Shown: positions 27,679 to 36,023 of the stretch, piece by piece
Layout: the number at the start of each line of letters is the position of its first letter
Numbering within the stretch: the stretch's first letter is position 1
Assembly (NCBI RefSeq): GCF_000204195.1
Contig: NZ_AFBG01000019.1
Coordinates: 620,001-684,000 of the forward strand
Direction of reading: 5' to 3'
Source of the DNA: Acidovorax radicis N35
Lineage (GTDB): Bacteria; Pseudomonadota; Gammaproteobacteria; Burkholderiales; Burkholderiaceae_C
Length of the DNA: 64,000 bases
The notes under the pieces: generated by a model
Databases searched by the model: none
What the model was told of the DNA's origin: nothing
Seen by the model: only the letters and a program-made list of their open reading frames with translations
Translations under genes and position numbers: made by a program

Positions 27679-27999
27679 CTATTTGCCCTTGTCCTCGCGG
27701 ATTGAGGCGGTGCGGCCGAAGACGGCCTGCATCGTGTAGCCGTCGCGCTGGTTCTTTTGCCCAACTTCCAGCATCAGGTCTGCCTGATAGTGGATGTTGT
27801 CCACGACAGTGGCGCAGTTGAGGCCCACTTGCTTGTCATTGACCTTGCCCAGCGATTTCTGCAGTCCCTCGCCAAATTCCTGCACGTCCTTGGAAATCTT
27901 CTTGGTGCCGTCTCATCTGTAGACGGGCTGCGCCTGGACGGCGACACGGAACCACAACGTCCCCAAAGCCGCCGTAGTGGCCCCGCACAGTCTCTTCAT
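27679..27999 (-). pseudogene. Small secreted protein broken by one in-frame stop
   Basis: An ATG at 27999 with GAGAGG ahead opens a frame encoding a signal peptide (MKRLCGATTAALGTL... ending VQAQPVYR). It meets TGA at 27913-27915 and then continues open in the same frame for 77 codons (DGTKKISKDVQEFGEG... to SIREDKGK) to TAG. AQPVYRxDG is the usual mature start of small periplasmic proteins of the VYRC type, so the TGA probably replaced a TGC or TGT cysteine codon. The function of the family is unknown to me. A sequencing error is possible. Confidence 0.7.
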
Positions 28000-28022
28000 C
28001 TCAAGCCTCTCCAATTTTTAAA

Positions 28023-28081
28023 TCAAATTGGCCTCTAGCGCTTATCTAAAAAGCGCCAATAGCTCTAATATCTATAGCAAT
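28023..28081 (-). repeat. Comamonad palindromic element, between pseudogene and slt
   Basis: AAATTGGCC-TCT-AGCGCTTATC...AAGCGC-CAAT-AGCT...CTATAGCAA: a near-complete copy lying between the slt stop and the pseudogene start. Confidence 0.88.
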
Positions 28082-28110
28082 CGCCTCACTGCCCTGGGCC
28101 GGTCGGCGGT

Positions 28111-30096
28111 TCAGGGCAGATCCTTGTTCACCTCAGGCGCCGCCGCGTCGCGCGGGCCGATGGTGCCCAGGCGGCTCTTGAGCGACTGGGGCTGGCCGGT
28201 GAGCATGGCGGCGTAGTTGGTGGTGTTGGCCAGTACTTTCTTCACGTAGTCGCGCGTTTCGGCAAAGGGCACGTTTTCGGCCCAGATGGCGGCGTCGAGC
28301 ACTGGGCCGTTGCGCCAGCTGCGCGGGCGGCCGGGGCCGGCGTTGTAGGCGGCAGCGGCCATGGGCATGGAGCCCGCAAAATCATCCAGCGCGAGCTTGA
28401 GGTAGGCCGTGCCGATGGTGATGTTGGTGTCGCGGTCGTTGATCTGGTCGGCGGTGAAGTTGTTCAAACCGATCTTCTTGGCCGTCCAGCGCGCGGTCGC
28501 GGGCATGACCTGCATCAGGCCCGAGGCGCCCACGTGGGAGCGTGCGTCCATGATGAAGCGGCTTTCCTGGCGAATGAGGCCGTAGACATACGCCGGGTCG
28601 AGGCCGATGCCGTTGGCGCGCTCCACCACCGCGCTGCGAAACGGCGTGGGGAAACGCTGGGTGGTATCCACCACGCTCTTGGTGCGTTCGCTGGTGTTGA
28701 TGCAGCGGTCCCACACCTCGCGCTGGCAGGCGAAGTCGGCGGCGGCCAGCAGTTCACGGTCGGGCATGCCGCCGCTTTGGTGCAGGTTGGTGGTGTAGTT
28801 CCACTCGCGCACGCCTTCGCTGCGCAGGCCCAGCAGGATGGCATACAGCGCGCGGTTCAGGCCCGGGTTGGCGCGGGCGGCGGCCTTTTCTTCGGCGGTG
28901 AGGGGGGCGGGCGCGGGTGGCGTGGTGATGCGCTGGCCGAGCTCTTCCAGGGCCAGTTGCTCGTAGAAGCCGCGCGTGCTGGCGATGCCTTCGAGCAGCT
29001 GGCGGGCTTCGGCGCGTTCGGCGTCGGTCACGCGGCCTGCGAGCAGCGAGCGTGCCTTCCAGTACACCCAGGTGCTGTCCTGGCGGGCTTCGGGCCCCAT
29101 GGCGTCCACAGCCTTTCCGACGGCCTTCCACTGGCCGGCGCGCAGGGCGGCGCGCACCTTCCAGCCCAGCAGGTCGTCGTTGAGGTCGCTGTCCTTGGTC
29201 ACATTGGCAAAGTAACTGTGGGCGTTGCTGGCCAGCTTTTGCGCAGCGGTTTTGCCGATCACGGCCCAGGCCCAATTGCGCTCCTCGGCCGAGAGGTGCA
29301 CGCTCCACTTGCTGTCGAGCTGGTAGGCCGCGCCGTCCGGGTCGCCGGTGGCCAGTTTCAACAGGGCCAGCAGCACCAGTTCCTGCTTGGCCTTGCCGGC
29401 GGCCGTGGCGCGCGACAGCAGGTATTTGCTCGGCGCATCCAGCACGTCCTTGACCTGCGGCAACGATTCGGGCGAGACGATCTCGACCGCCGCGCGCACC
29501 ACGCGGGGGCGATTGGCCTCGACCCCCAGGCGGGCCTTGCGCCACACGTCCAGGGCTGAGAGTTTCTTGTAGCCATGCAGCTCGCGTGCGGCGTGGGTGC
29601 AGCCGTCGTCGCCGTCGCGCTGGGCGTACCAGTTGCTGCGCACATCCTCGGCCACGGTGGGGCTGGCGGTGCCCTTGATCTGGTCGATCAGCAGCGCGTA
29701 GCAGCGCACCTCGCGGTCGTCCGACATGCGGTAGCTGGGGTGCTGCTCGGCGAACTGGCTCCAGTCGCGGCGCTGGCCCAGTAACAAGAGCCAGTCATTG
29801 CGCAGGCGGTCTTCCTGGTAGCTGCCGGCGTAGCGCTGCAGGAAAGACTGGATCTCCTGTGGTGACGCCTCGCCCAGGCGCACCCGCAGCTCCCAGTAAG
29901 CGGCCCAGGGCTCCAGCGCATGACCACGCGCAGTGGGCAGCAGCTGCGCGAGCTTGCTACGGTCGCCTTTGCGGAAGGCCTGCTGCATCTCCAGCAGGGT
30001 ATCGTCCCCACGGTTTTGCGCCATGACAAGGGGCGCGGTGGCTGCCAGCACGGTGGCGGCGACAAGGGGTGTCAGAATCGCTCTGAGAAATTGCAT
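28111..30096 (-). CDS. slt: Soluble lytic murein transglycosylase
   Basis: 661 aa periplasmic enzyme that cleaves peptidoglycan glycan strands with 1,6-anhydro ends. Signal peptide at residues 1-26 (LAATAPLVMAQ). A long superhelical TPR-like U-domain fills about residues 30-480. The C-terminal lysozyme-like SLT domain has the catalytic Glu in RQESRF, then GASGLMQVMPATA and the end motif AAYNAGPGRPRSW. The length matches Slt70. It is divergent from fthC with only 14 bp between the start codons. Confidence 0.95.
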   Translation of the reverse strand: MQFLRAILTPLVAATVLAATAPLVMAQNRGDDTLLEMQQAFRKGDRSKLAQLLPTARGHALEPWAAYWELRVRLGEASPQEIQSFLQRYAGSYQEDRLRNDWLLLLGQRRDWSQFAEQHPSYRMSDDREVRCYALLIDQIKGTASPTVAEDVRSNWYAQRDGDDGCTHAARELHGYKKLSALDVWRKARLGVEANRPRVVRAAVEIVSPESLPQVKDVLDAPSKYLLSRATAAGKAKQELVLLALLKLATGDPDGAAYQLDSKWSVHLSAEERNWAWAVIGKTAAQKLASNAHSYFANVTKDSDLNDDLLGWKVRAALRAGQWKAVGKAVDAMGPEARQDSTWVYWKARSLLAGRVTDAERAEARQLLEGIASTRGFYEQLALEELGQRITTPPAPAPLTAEEKAAARANPGLNRALYAILLGLRSEGVREWNYTTNLHQSGGMPDRELLAAADFACQREVWDRCINTSERTKSVVDTTQRFPTPFRSAVVERANGIGLDPAYVYGLIRQESRFIMDARSHVGASGLMQVMPATARWTAKKIGLNNFTADQINDRDTNITIGTAYLKLALDDFAGSMPMAAAAYNAGPGRPRSWRNGPVLDAAIWAENVPFAETRDYVKKVLANTTNYAAMLTGQPQSLKSRLGTIGPRDAAAPEVNKDLP

Positions 30097-30110
30097 GGGG
30101 GAATTATCTG

Positions 30111-30683
30111 ATGGACAAAGCAGCCCTTCGGCGCGCGTTGATAGAAGAACGCCTCAATCTGCCCGACCGCCTACAGCGGGCCGACCTGTTACAACAGGTG
30201 ATGCGCATCTGGCTGGTGAACCGGCCGGATACGGTCATTGGAGCCTATTGGCCCATCAAGGGCGAATTTGACCCCCTGCCCGCGCTGCACCGCTGGAAGG
30301 AAGATGGCGAGTTGCTGGACGAACCCCAACTGCGCCGCATCGGGCTGCCGGTGGTGAACAAGCTGCACAAAACCCTCACCTTCCACGCCTGGTACCCCGG
30401 CTGCCCCATGGAGGAAGACGCCTACGGCATCCCCAAGCCCAAGGACACCGAGGTCATCGTACCCACCCTGCTGTTCGTGCCCTGCGTGGGCTACGCCCCC
30501 GGGGGCTATCGGCTGGGCTATGGCGGCGGCTTTTACGACCGCACGCTGGCCACCCTGCAGCCCAAGCCGTTCACGGTGGGCCTGGGCTTCACCAATGGCT
30601 ACCTGGACGACTTCGAGCCCGAAGAGTTCGACCTGCCGCTCGATGCCATCCTGAACGACAACGGGGTGGTCTGGCCGGTCTGA
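30111..30683 (+). CDS. fthC: 5-formyltetrahydrofolate cyclo-ligase
   Basis: 190 aa enzyme that uses ATP to turn 5-formyl-THF into 5,10-methenyl-THF. The N-terminal basic helix KAALRRALIEERLN binds ATP phosphate. The C-terminal signature YAPGGYRLGYGGGFYDRTLA (about residues 125-144) is the family hallmark. It is one of several folate-linked genes in the window (see folB and the FolM-like SDR), though not in one operon with them. Confidence 0.93.
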   Translation: MDKAALRRALIEERLNLPDRLQRADLLQQVMRIWLVNRPDTVIGAYWPIKGEFDPLPALHRWKEDGELLDEPQLRRIGLPVVNKLHKTLTFHAWYPGCPMEEDAYGIPKPKDTEVIVPTLLFVPCVGYAPGGYRLGYGGGFYDRTLATLQPKPFTVGLGFTNGYLDDFEPEEFDLPLDAILNDNGVVWPV

Positions 30684-30702
30684 ACCGCTGCGCCATTGCC
30701 CG

Positions 30703-30721
30703 TGATGCGTGCCACGCATCA
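30703..30721. terminator. Hairpin after fthC
   Basis: TGATGCGT-GCC-ACGCATCA, 8-bp stem, 19 bp past the stop. The following T content is weak, so termination is uncertain. Confidence 0.4.
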
Positions 30722-30814
30722 TTCAGGCCGTGTTTTCGCATCGCTGGCGCGCGCCACTGCCGCTAGCATGGCGGGCTGACTTTCTTTTCTCTGTTTTCCA
30801 TCGGCAGGTGCCCC

Positions 30815-31507
30815 ATGCTCAAGCTCTATATCGGCAACAAGAACTACTCCTCCTGGTCCATGCGCCCCTGGGTGCTGCTCAAACAGGCGGGCATCGTGTT
30901 TGAAGAAGTGCGCGTGCGCTTTGACAGCTTTGACGCCGATTCAGAGTTCAAGCGCGCGATTGGCGCCGTGAACCCCACGGGCAAGGTGCCCGTGCTGGCA
31001 GATGGCGACCTGGTGGTGTGGGACACGCTGGCGATTGCCGAATACGTGGCTGAAACCCACCCTGACAAAAAGCTCTGGCCCACGGACGCCAAGGCCCGTG
31101 CGCGCGCCCGCAGCATTTGCGCCGAAATGCACAGCGGCTTCACCGCCCTGCGCAGCAACTGCCCCATGAACATCGAGGCCAACCTGGCCGACACCGGCGC
31201 CCTGATCTGGCGCGATCAGGCCGGCGTGCGCGCCGACGTGCAACGCCTGGTGGACATGTGGAGCGCGCTGCTGCAAGAACACGGCGGCCCCATGCTGTTT
31301 GGCGAGTTCACAGTGGCCGACGCCTACTTTGCCCCCGTGTGCATGCGCCTGCACACCTACGCCCTGCCCGTGCCACCCCACATCGCCGCCTATGTGCAGC
31401 GCGTGCGCGCCCTGCCCGGCGTGACCGCCTGGATCGACGAGGCCCTGGCCGAGAAGGACTTTCTGGACTTCGAAGAACCCTATCGCCTGTGCCATAAAGA
31501 AGGCTGA
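30815..31507 (+). CDS. Glutathione S-transferase family protein
   Basis: 230 aa. N-terminal thioredoxin fold with the active-site stretch YSSWSMRPW (residues 9-17), where Ser or Tyr would activate glutathione, and the cis-proline motif GKVPVLADGDLVVWDTLAIAEY. All-helical C-terminal domain (FGEFTVADAYFAPVCMRL). This subtype, with SSWSxRPW, is common in proteobacteria and of unknown substrate. A NIPSNAP gene follows after 8 bp, so the two are likely co-transcribed. Confidence 0.9.
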   Translation: MLKLYIGNKNYSSWSMRPWVLLKQAGIVFEEVRVRFDSFDADSEFKRAIGAVNPTGKVPVLADGDLVVWDTLAIAEYVAETHPDKKLWPTDAKARARARSICAEMHSGFTALRSNCPMNIEANLADTGALIWRDQAGVRADVQRLVDMWSALLQEHGGPMLFGEFTVADAYFAPVCMRLHTYALPVPPHIAAYVQRVRALPGVTAWIDEALAEKDFLDFEEPYRLCHKEG

Positions 31508-31515
31508 GCACCACC

Positions 31516-31824
31516 ATGGCCGTCACCATCTACCTGCGCTACGTGCTCAACACCAGCAAGCTCAAGGAGTTTGAGCACTACGGAAAACTGTGGATACCGC
31601 TGGTCGAGAAGTTCGGCGGTAAACACCACGGCTATTTCATGCCCAGCGAGGGCGCGAACAACATCGCACTGGCATTGTTCACCTTTGACAGCCTGGCGGC
31701 CTACGAGGTGTACCGCCAGCAGTCGATGCAGGATGCGGAATGCCAGGCGGCGTTCCGCTATGCCGAGGAGACGGGGTGCATCGCGAGCTACGAGCGGAGT
31801 TTTTTCAGGCCGGTGTTTGGCTGA
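31516..31824 (+). CDS. NIPSNAP-family protein
   Basis: 102 aa single ferredoxin-like domain. The family pattern YLRYVLNTSKLKEFEHYGKLW and GKHHGYFMPSEGANNIALALF is clear. NIPSNAP proteins have no settled enzymatic role. It lies 8 bp after the GST gene, on the same strand. Confidence 0.9.
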   Translation: MAVTIYLRYVLNTSKLKEFEHYGKLWIPLVEKFGGKHHGYFMPSEGANNIALALFTFDSLAAYEVYRQQSMQDAECQAAFRYAEETGCIASYERSFFRPVFG

Positions 31825-31848
31825 AGGGGCACGGGCAGCCCGGCCACG

Positions 31849-32304
31849 CTACCGAAACTGCTTGCGCAAAAACGGCTTGTGCCGCGCGATGTGCGCCAAC
31901 TGGGCGGGGGCCACGGTGCCGCCCAGGTCTTCCTCTTCTGCGTTGAGCACCTGGTTGGCATAGGCCAGCGCACGCGCCACCACCTCTTCCTCGCTCACCC
32001 CCTGCTGCGCGGCCAGGTCCAGCGCCACGCGCTTCATGGCGCGCTGCGACAGCATCCACATGGCGCCAAAGGCATCCCACGCGGCCATCGCTTCCTTGAA
32101 CTTGTCGCGATCGGCCAGGATTTCGTTCAGCGGCTTGGCCAGGATCTCCTGCAGGTCGTCCACCTTGGCTTTCAAAGCTTCGAACTGCGCCTCGCGCTGC
32201 AGGGCTTCCGCTGCAGCGTTGGCGGCTGCGTCGGGCGCCGTGGGCACGGGCACGCTGCCGTCGGGGTTGAGCTGGGCGATGGTGAGGTCGGACGAGAGGG
32301 ACAT
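31849..32304 (-). CDS. Conserved hypothetical protein, helical
   Basis: 151 aa. An Ala/Pro-rich N-terminus is followed by a probable coiled coil (EALQREAQFEALKAKVDDLQ, residues about 34-53) and further helices; the C-terminus is basic (HIARHKPFLRKQFR). No signal peptide or membrane segment. The ATG at 32304 was chosen because the open frame beyond it lies over cca. Divergent from cca (45 bp). I do not recognise a function. Confidence 0.65.
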   Translation of the reverse strand: MSLSSDLTIAQLNPDGSVPVPTAPDAAANAAAEALQREAQFEALKAKVDDLQEILAKPLNEILADRDKFKEAMAAWDAFGAMWMLSQRAMKRVALDLAAQQGVSEEEVVARALAYANQVLNAEEEDLGGTVAPAQLAHIARHKPFLRKQFR

Positions 32305-32349
32305 GGTGGGCTGGAATATACGGCCGGGGGCCCGGCCTAAACTACACCG

Positions 32350-33600
32350 ATGCAAATCTACATGGTGGGCGGCGCCGTCCGCGACAAGCTGCTGGGCCGG
32401 CCCGTGAACGACCACGACTGGGTGGTCGTGGGCGCGACGCCCGAGCAGATGCTGGAACTGGGCTATCTGCCCGTGGGGCGCGACTTCCCCGTCTTTTTGC
32501 ACCCCGACACGCGCGAGGAGTACGCACTGGCCCGCACCGAGCGCAAGAGCGGGCGCGGCTACCGGGGCTTTGTGGTGGAAAGCTCGCCCGATGTGACGCT
32601 GGAAGAAGACCTTTCGCGCCGCGACCTTACTATCAACGCAATAGCTACCAGCGCTTATGGGATAAGCGCTGGAGACATTTTTGACCCCTATTTTGGTGCC
32701 AAAGACATCGAGGCGCGGGTGCTGCGGCATGTGACCGACGCCTTCCGCGAAGACCCGGTGCGCATCCTGCGTGTGGCGCGGTTTGCGGCGCGATTCACCG
32801 ACTTCACGGTGGCGCCCGAGACGATGCAGCTGATGCGCGAGATGGTGCAGCACGGCGAGGCGGACCATCTGGTGGCCGAGCGCGTGTGGCAGGAGCTGGC
32901 GCGCGGGCTGATGGAAGAAAAGCCCTCGCGCATGTTCGAGGTGCTGCGCGAGTGCGGCGCGCTGCAGGTGCTGCTGCCCGAGGTGGCGCGCCTGTGGGGC
33001 GTGCCCCAGCGGGCGGAGTACCACCCCGAGGTGGACACGGGCGTGCACCTGATGATGGTGCTGGACATGGCCGCGCGGCTGCAGGCGCCACTCACTGTGC
33101 GGTTTGCCTGTCTGGCGCACGACCTGGGCAAGGGCACCACGGCCGCCGACGTGCTGCCACGCCACATCGGGCACGAGGAGCGCAGTGCCGAGCTGCTGAA
33201 GGACATGGCCGAGCGCCTGCGCGTGCCGGTGGACTGCCGTGAGACAGCCGATGTGGTGGCCCGTGAACACGGCCACATCCACCGCAGCCACGAACTGTCG
33301 GCCGCCGCCCTGGTGCGGCTGCTGGAGCGCTGCGATGCCATTCGCAAGCCCGAGCGTTTTGCCGACATCCTGTTGGCATGCGAATGCGACGCGCGCGGGC
33401 GGCTGGGATTTGAAGAGTCGGCCTACCCACAGCGCCAACGGCTGGCCGCCGTGCTGGCGGTGGTGCAGTCCGTGGTCACGCGCGACATTGCAGCGCGGGC
33501 AGCGGCCAAGGGTGTGAGCGGGCCGCAGGTGGGCACGCTGATCCACCAGGCCCGGGTGGAAGCGGTGGCGCAGTGGACAGGCAACAACAACACCACCTGA
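32350..33600 (+). CDS. cca: Multifunctional CCA-adding tRNA nucleotidyltransferase
   Basis: 416 aa. The nucleotidyltransferase head has GGAVRDKLLGRPVNDHDWVVVG (residues 6-27), with the catalytic carboxylates in D-H-D, then SRRDLTINAIA. The C-terminal HD domain (LAHDLGKGTT near residue 256) gives the phosphatase and phosphodiesterase activity of E. coli-type Cca. It builds or repairs the 3'-CCA of tRNAs. Residues about 94-112, TINAIATSAYGISAGDIFDP, are encoded by a palindromic-element copy; the usual family sequence there is shorter (DDxGxIIDP). Confidence 0.95.
   Translation: MQIYMVGGAVRDKLLGRPVNDHDWVVVGATPEQMLELGYLPVGRDFPVFLHPDTREEYALARTERKSGRGYRGFVVESSPDVTLEEDLSRRDLTINAIATSAYGISAGDIFDPYFGAKDIEARVLRHVTDAFREDPVRILRVARFAARFTDFTVAPETMQLMREMVQHGEADHLVAERVWQELARGLMEEKPSRMFEVLRECGALQVLLPEVARLWGVPQRAEYHPEVDTGVHLMMVLDMAARLQAPLTVRFACLAHDLGKGTTAADVLPRHIGHEERSAELLKDMAERLRVPVDCRETADVVAREHGHIHRSHELSAAALVRLLERCDAIRKPERFADILLACECDARGRLGFEESAYPQRQRLAAVLAVVQSVVTRDIAARAAAKGVSGPQVGTLIHQARVEAVAQWTGNNNTT
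32630..32685 (+). repeat. Comamonad palindromic element, copy inside cca
   Basis: ACTAT-N8-AGCT-ACC-AGCGCTT, six bases, AAGCGCT-GGA. Read in the sense direction, with codons ATA GCT ACC AGC GCT TAT. Confidence 0.85.
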
Positions 33601-33744
33601 CCCAGGGCCGCGGAAAACAAGGCACACCCCTCAAAAACGAGGGCAAAACTTCCTACAATCCGCGTCCGCTTGCGCCCCGCCCCGGGGTGCACCTTTGCAA
33701 GTTCCTGGCGCATGCTCGCGCCCTACAGCCATTCCAACGCCTTC

Positions 33745-34203
33745 ATGACCGCAGTGCACATCCGCCCCGCCGCCCCGGCCGACGCCGACACCATCGCGCC
33801 GCTGTTTGATGCCTACCGGCAGTTCTACGAGCAGGCGCCAGACCTCGCTGGAGCCCGGACATTCATCGCACAGCGGCTGGAGCGCGGGGAGTCCGTGGTG
33901 CTGCTGGCACTGGATGCATCGGGAGCAGCGATAGGTTTTTGCCAGCTTTACCCAACCTTCTGCTCGGTGGAGGCAGCGCCCATCTACACGCTGTACGACC
34001 TGTTCGTGGCCCCCGCAGCACGCAAGACCGGCGCCGGGCGCAGCTTGCTGATGGCCGCCGAAGCCACGGCCCGCGCGCACGGCAAGGTGCGCATGGATCT
34101 GACCACGGCACACACCAACACCACGGCGCAGTCGCTCTACGAATCGCTGGGCTGGACGCTGGACACCGTCTTTCGCGCCTACAACAAGCGGGTAGCGGCC
34201 TGA
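33745..34203 (+). CDS. GNAT-family N-acetyltransferase
   Basis: 152 aa compact GNAT. Acetyl-CoA loop VAPAARKTGAGRSLLMAAE (about residues 89-107) and the motif-B strand and helix TTAHTNTTAQSLYESLGW. The start at 33745 (MTAVHIRPA) begins the domain directly; ATGs at 33712 or earlier would add non-conserved residues. The substrate is unknown. It converges with the anti-sigma gene, 34 bp away. Confidence 0.86.
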   Translation: MTAVHIRPAAPADADTIAPLFDAYRQFYEQAPDLAGARTFIAQRLERGESVVLLALDASGAAIGFCQLYPTFCSVEAAPIYTLYDLFVAPAARKTGAGRSLLMAAEATARAHGKVRMDLTTAHTNTTAQSLYESLGWTLDTVFRAYNKRVAA

Positions 34204-34237
34204 CCTGACCGCCACCGCGCCGCTGCCCAGATAGCAA

Positions 34238-34879
34238 TTACCAGCGCAGCAGGCGCGGCCCCAGCACGGCCCCCAGCGCCGTCGGGATGGCCATGCCCGC
34301 CAGGTACCAGACCGCCAGGAACGGCGTGGCCATCTCGGGGCAATGCAGGGCATACACCAAAGCGCCCAACGCACCCGCCAGCAACCCGGCCCCCGCACCC
34401 GCCCAGGCCAGGCGCGTAGGCGCAGCCCCCTTCAGGGCCCAGAAACCCGCCACCAACGCAGGCACCGACAGCGCCGCGATATTGAACGGACAGGTGCGCC
34501 AGGTGCTGCCCAGGATCAGCGGCACACGCTCTACCGCAGTCACCTGCGACAACGCCCACAATGCCATGGCCCACAACACCAGCGGCGGCACTGCCAGCAG
34601 CAGCGCCGCAGGCCCCACCGCCATGCCGGGGCGGGCCATGCGGCGCAGCAGCGCCAGCCCGGCTGCGGCCAGTGCAGCGGCAAACACCAGCTTGCCCCAG
34701 AACATGGGCAGCGCCATGGTCGCCAGCAGGTCGGGGCGCAGGCCGAACAGGGCCAGCATCAGCACCCCGGCACCGGCAATGCCCACTGCGGCGGCCACGG
34801 CAAACCGTTGCTCTATTGCGTTGTGCTGCACCGGCCGGTCATCGGCGGCGAGCAGGTGGATCAATTCATCGGTTTTCAT
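34238..34879 (-). CDS. nrsF: NrsF-type (DUF1109) anti-sigma factor, multi-pass membrane protein
   Basis: 213 aa with six hydrophobic segments, starting MKTDELIHLLAADDRPV. This short cytoplasmic N-terminus followed by six membrane spans is the hallmark of DUF1109/NrsF. In Caulobacter NrsF holds the ECF sigma factor SigF inactive until metal stress, through membrane-facing cysteines; here cysteines lie in TCPFNIAA and LHCPEMAT. The gene begins one base after the sigma-factor stop. An upstream extension to 34906 would run into the sigma gene. Confidence 0.9.
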   Translation of the reverse strand: MKTDELIHLLAADDRPVQHNAIEQRFAVAAAVGIAGAGVLMLALFGLRPDLLATMALPMFWGKLVFAAALAAAGLALLRRMARPGMAVGPAALLLAVPPLVLWAMALWALSQVTAVERVPLILGSTWRTCPFNIAALSVPALVAGFWALKGAAPTRLAWAGAGAGLLAGALGALVYALHCPEMATPFLAVWYLAGMAIPTALGAVLGPRLLRW

Positions 34880-34880
34880 G

Positions 34881-35510
34881 CTATTTCCCCTGGGACTTAC
34901 GCACATCAGAATGCAACAACGACCGGCCTTCTGTACCCGGCGGCTTCCCTGACCCCTGTTGCGCGTAAGTCATGTCCCTGATCTTGGCGGCCAGGGCCTT
35001 TAGCCCCCGGTGCACGCCGACTTTGACGGCCGACTCCGACAGCCCCGTGAGGCGCGCCGTCTCGACCACCGACAAACCTTCCAGCTTCACGCACTCGATC
35101 GGCAGGCGCTGCTTGTCGGGCAAGGTGCGCAACAACTGCCCCAGGTCGCGCCGGGCTTCGGCGGCCTCGCTGTCGCTGCTGGCAAACAACTCGTCGGCAT
35201 CGTCCAGCGGGTCGTTGCGCCCTTCCTTCACGGCGTGCGAGCGCAGCCAATCGATGAGCTTGTAGCGCGCAATCGCATGCGCCCAGGCCGTCACCGGCAT
35301 CTCGGGCCGATAAGTGTGGCGCTGGTTGTGCACCGCCAGCAGCGTCTCCTGTACCAGGTCCTCCACCTCGTCGGGCCGCTGCATCAGGCGGCGGCGCAAA
35401 AACGCACGCAGGTGTGCGCTCAGCTCTTTCAAAAAGCGCTGGTAGGCGGCTGCGTCGGCGTCCAGCCCTTGCAGCAGCAAACCGCGCAGGCGCTCTTCCA
35501 CTATCTCCAT
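34881..35510 (-). CDS. sigF: ECF sigma factor (SigF-like)
   Basis: 209 aa. Region 2 is visible around [23 protein letters not shown] and [17 protein letters not shown]; region 4 is [35 protein letters not shown], with its helix-turn-helix. A long acidic linker ([22 protein letters not shown]) joins them. The ATG at 35510 has GGAG ahead; the longer frame to 35561 would include the promoter. It heads the operon sigF-nrsF and is divergent from the bufferin operon; both promoters carry the same motif (35530-35555 and 35610-35635). Confidence 0.93.
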   Translation of the reverse strand: MEIVEERLRGLLLQGLDADAAAYQRFLKELSAHLRAFLRRRLMQRPDEVEDLVQETLLAVHNQRHTYRPEMPVTAWAHAIARYKLIDWLRSHAVKEGRNDPLDDADELFASSDSEAAEARRDLGQLLRTLPDKQRLPIECVKLEGLSVVETARLTGLSESAVKVGVHRGLKALAAKIRDMTYAQQGSGKPPGTEGRSLLHSDVRKSQGK

Positions 35511-35529
35511 GGTGTCTCCCTGCAAGGAA

Positions 35530-35555
35530 TTCGTACTTCGAGGCCAATGGGTTAC
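35530..35555 (-). promoter_or_regulatory. Predicted SigF-type promoter of sigF-nrsF
   Basis: On the minus strand GTAACC (35555-35550), 16 bases, CGAA (35533-35530), ending 20 bp before the sigF ATG. The spacing and both boxes equal those of the divergent promoter of bufA. From memory, GTAACC-N16-CGAA is the motif described for Caulobacter SigF. Confidence 0.82.
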
Positions 35556-35609
35556 AGGCAACAGAAAAAATATTTACGCCATGCCGCCACGATTTTTTTG
35601 CGCAGCGCT

Positions 35610-35635
35610 GTAACCCGCCTGCTGCACAGCGCGAA
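35610..35635 (+). promoter_or_regulatory. Predicted SigF-type promoter of the bufferin operon
   Basis: GTAACC (35610-35615), 16 bases, CGAA (35632-35635). The bufA ATG is 88 bp downstream, leaving a leader of about 80 nt with GGAG near the start codon. Confidence 0.82.
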
Positions 35636-35723
35636 TTACAACGCAGATCGGGCCATTCAACGCGACCTCTGTGTCGCAACCCGGTCGGATTCAACCACTA
35701 CCCAACCCTTGGAGAACCGTACC

Positions 35724-36011
35724 ATGACCACTCGCACCCTCAGCCTCGGCGCACTCGCCCTCATTGCCCTGACTTCTGGCGCCGCCATGGCCCAGACCGC
35801 CCCCATGGAAGGCGCCAAGCCCGCCATGGAGAAGTGCTACGGCGTCTCGATGGCTGGCAAGAACGACTGCGCAGCAGGCCCCGGCACCACCTGCGCCGGC
35901 ACCTCCAAGATGGACTACCAGGGCAACGCCTGGAAGTTCGTGCCCGCAGGCACCTGCGCGTCGATCAAGACGCCCAAGGGCATGGGTTCGCTGGCACCCG
36001 CCAAGGCCTAA
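35724..36011 (+). CDS. bufA1: BufA1-type bufferin precursor (DUF2282 small exported peptide)
   Basis: 95 aa. Sec signal peptide cleaved after AAMAQ (residue 24). The short mature part carries four cysteines, C38 (EKCYGV), C49 (KNDCAAG), C57 (TTCAGTS) and C78 (AGTCASI), in the spacing characteristic of DUF2282. In bufferins the two central cysteines of such precursors are oxidised by the MNIO enzyme to thiooxazole-type groups, giving a periplasmic copper-binding peptide; that chemistry is known from studied homologues and inferred here. First gene of bufA-bufB-bufC-doxX, under a SigF-type promoter. Confidence 0.93.
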   Translation: MTTRTLSLGALALIALTSGAAMAQTAPMEGAKPAMEKCYGVSMAGKNDCAAGPGTTCAGTSKMDYQGNAWKFVPAGTCASIKTPKGMGSLAPAKA

Positions 36012-36023
36012 GAGGCTGATGCC

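Noticed and set aside
27490-27680. Possible integron attC site beside the AT-rich gene
   Set aside because: A 9-bp stem is present, but no GTTRRRY/RYYYAAC core pair at its ends and no second cassette.
27913-27915. TGA in the broken secreted gene read as selenocysteine
   Set aside because: No SECIS-like hairpin was evident directly after the codon and the protein type is not a known selenoprotein; a nonsense change is simpler.
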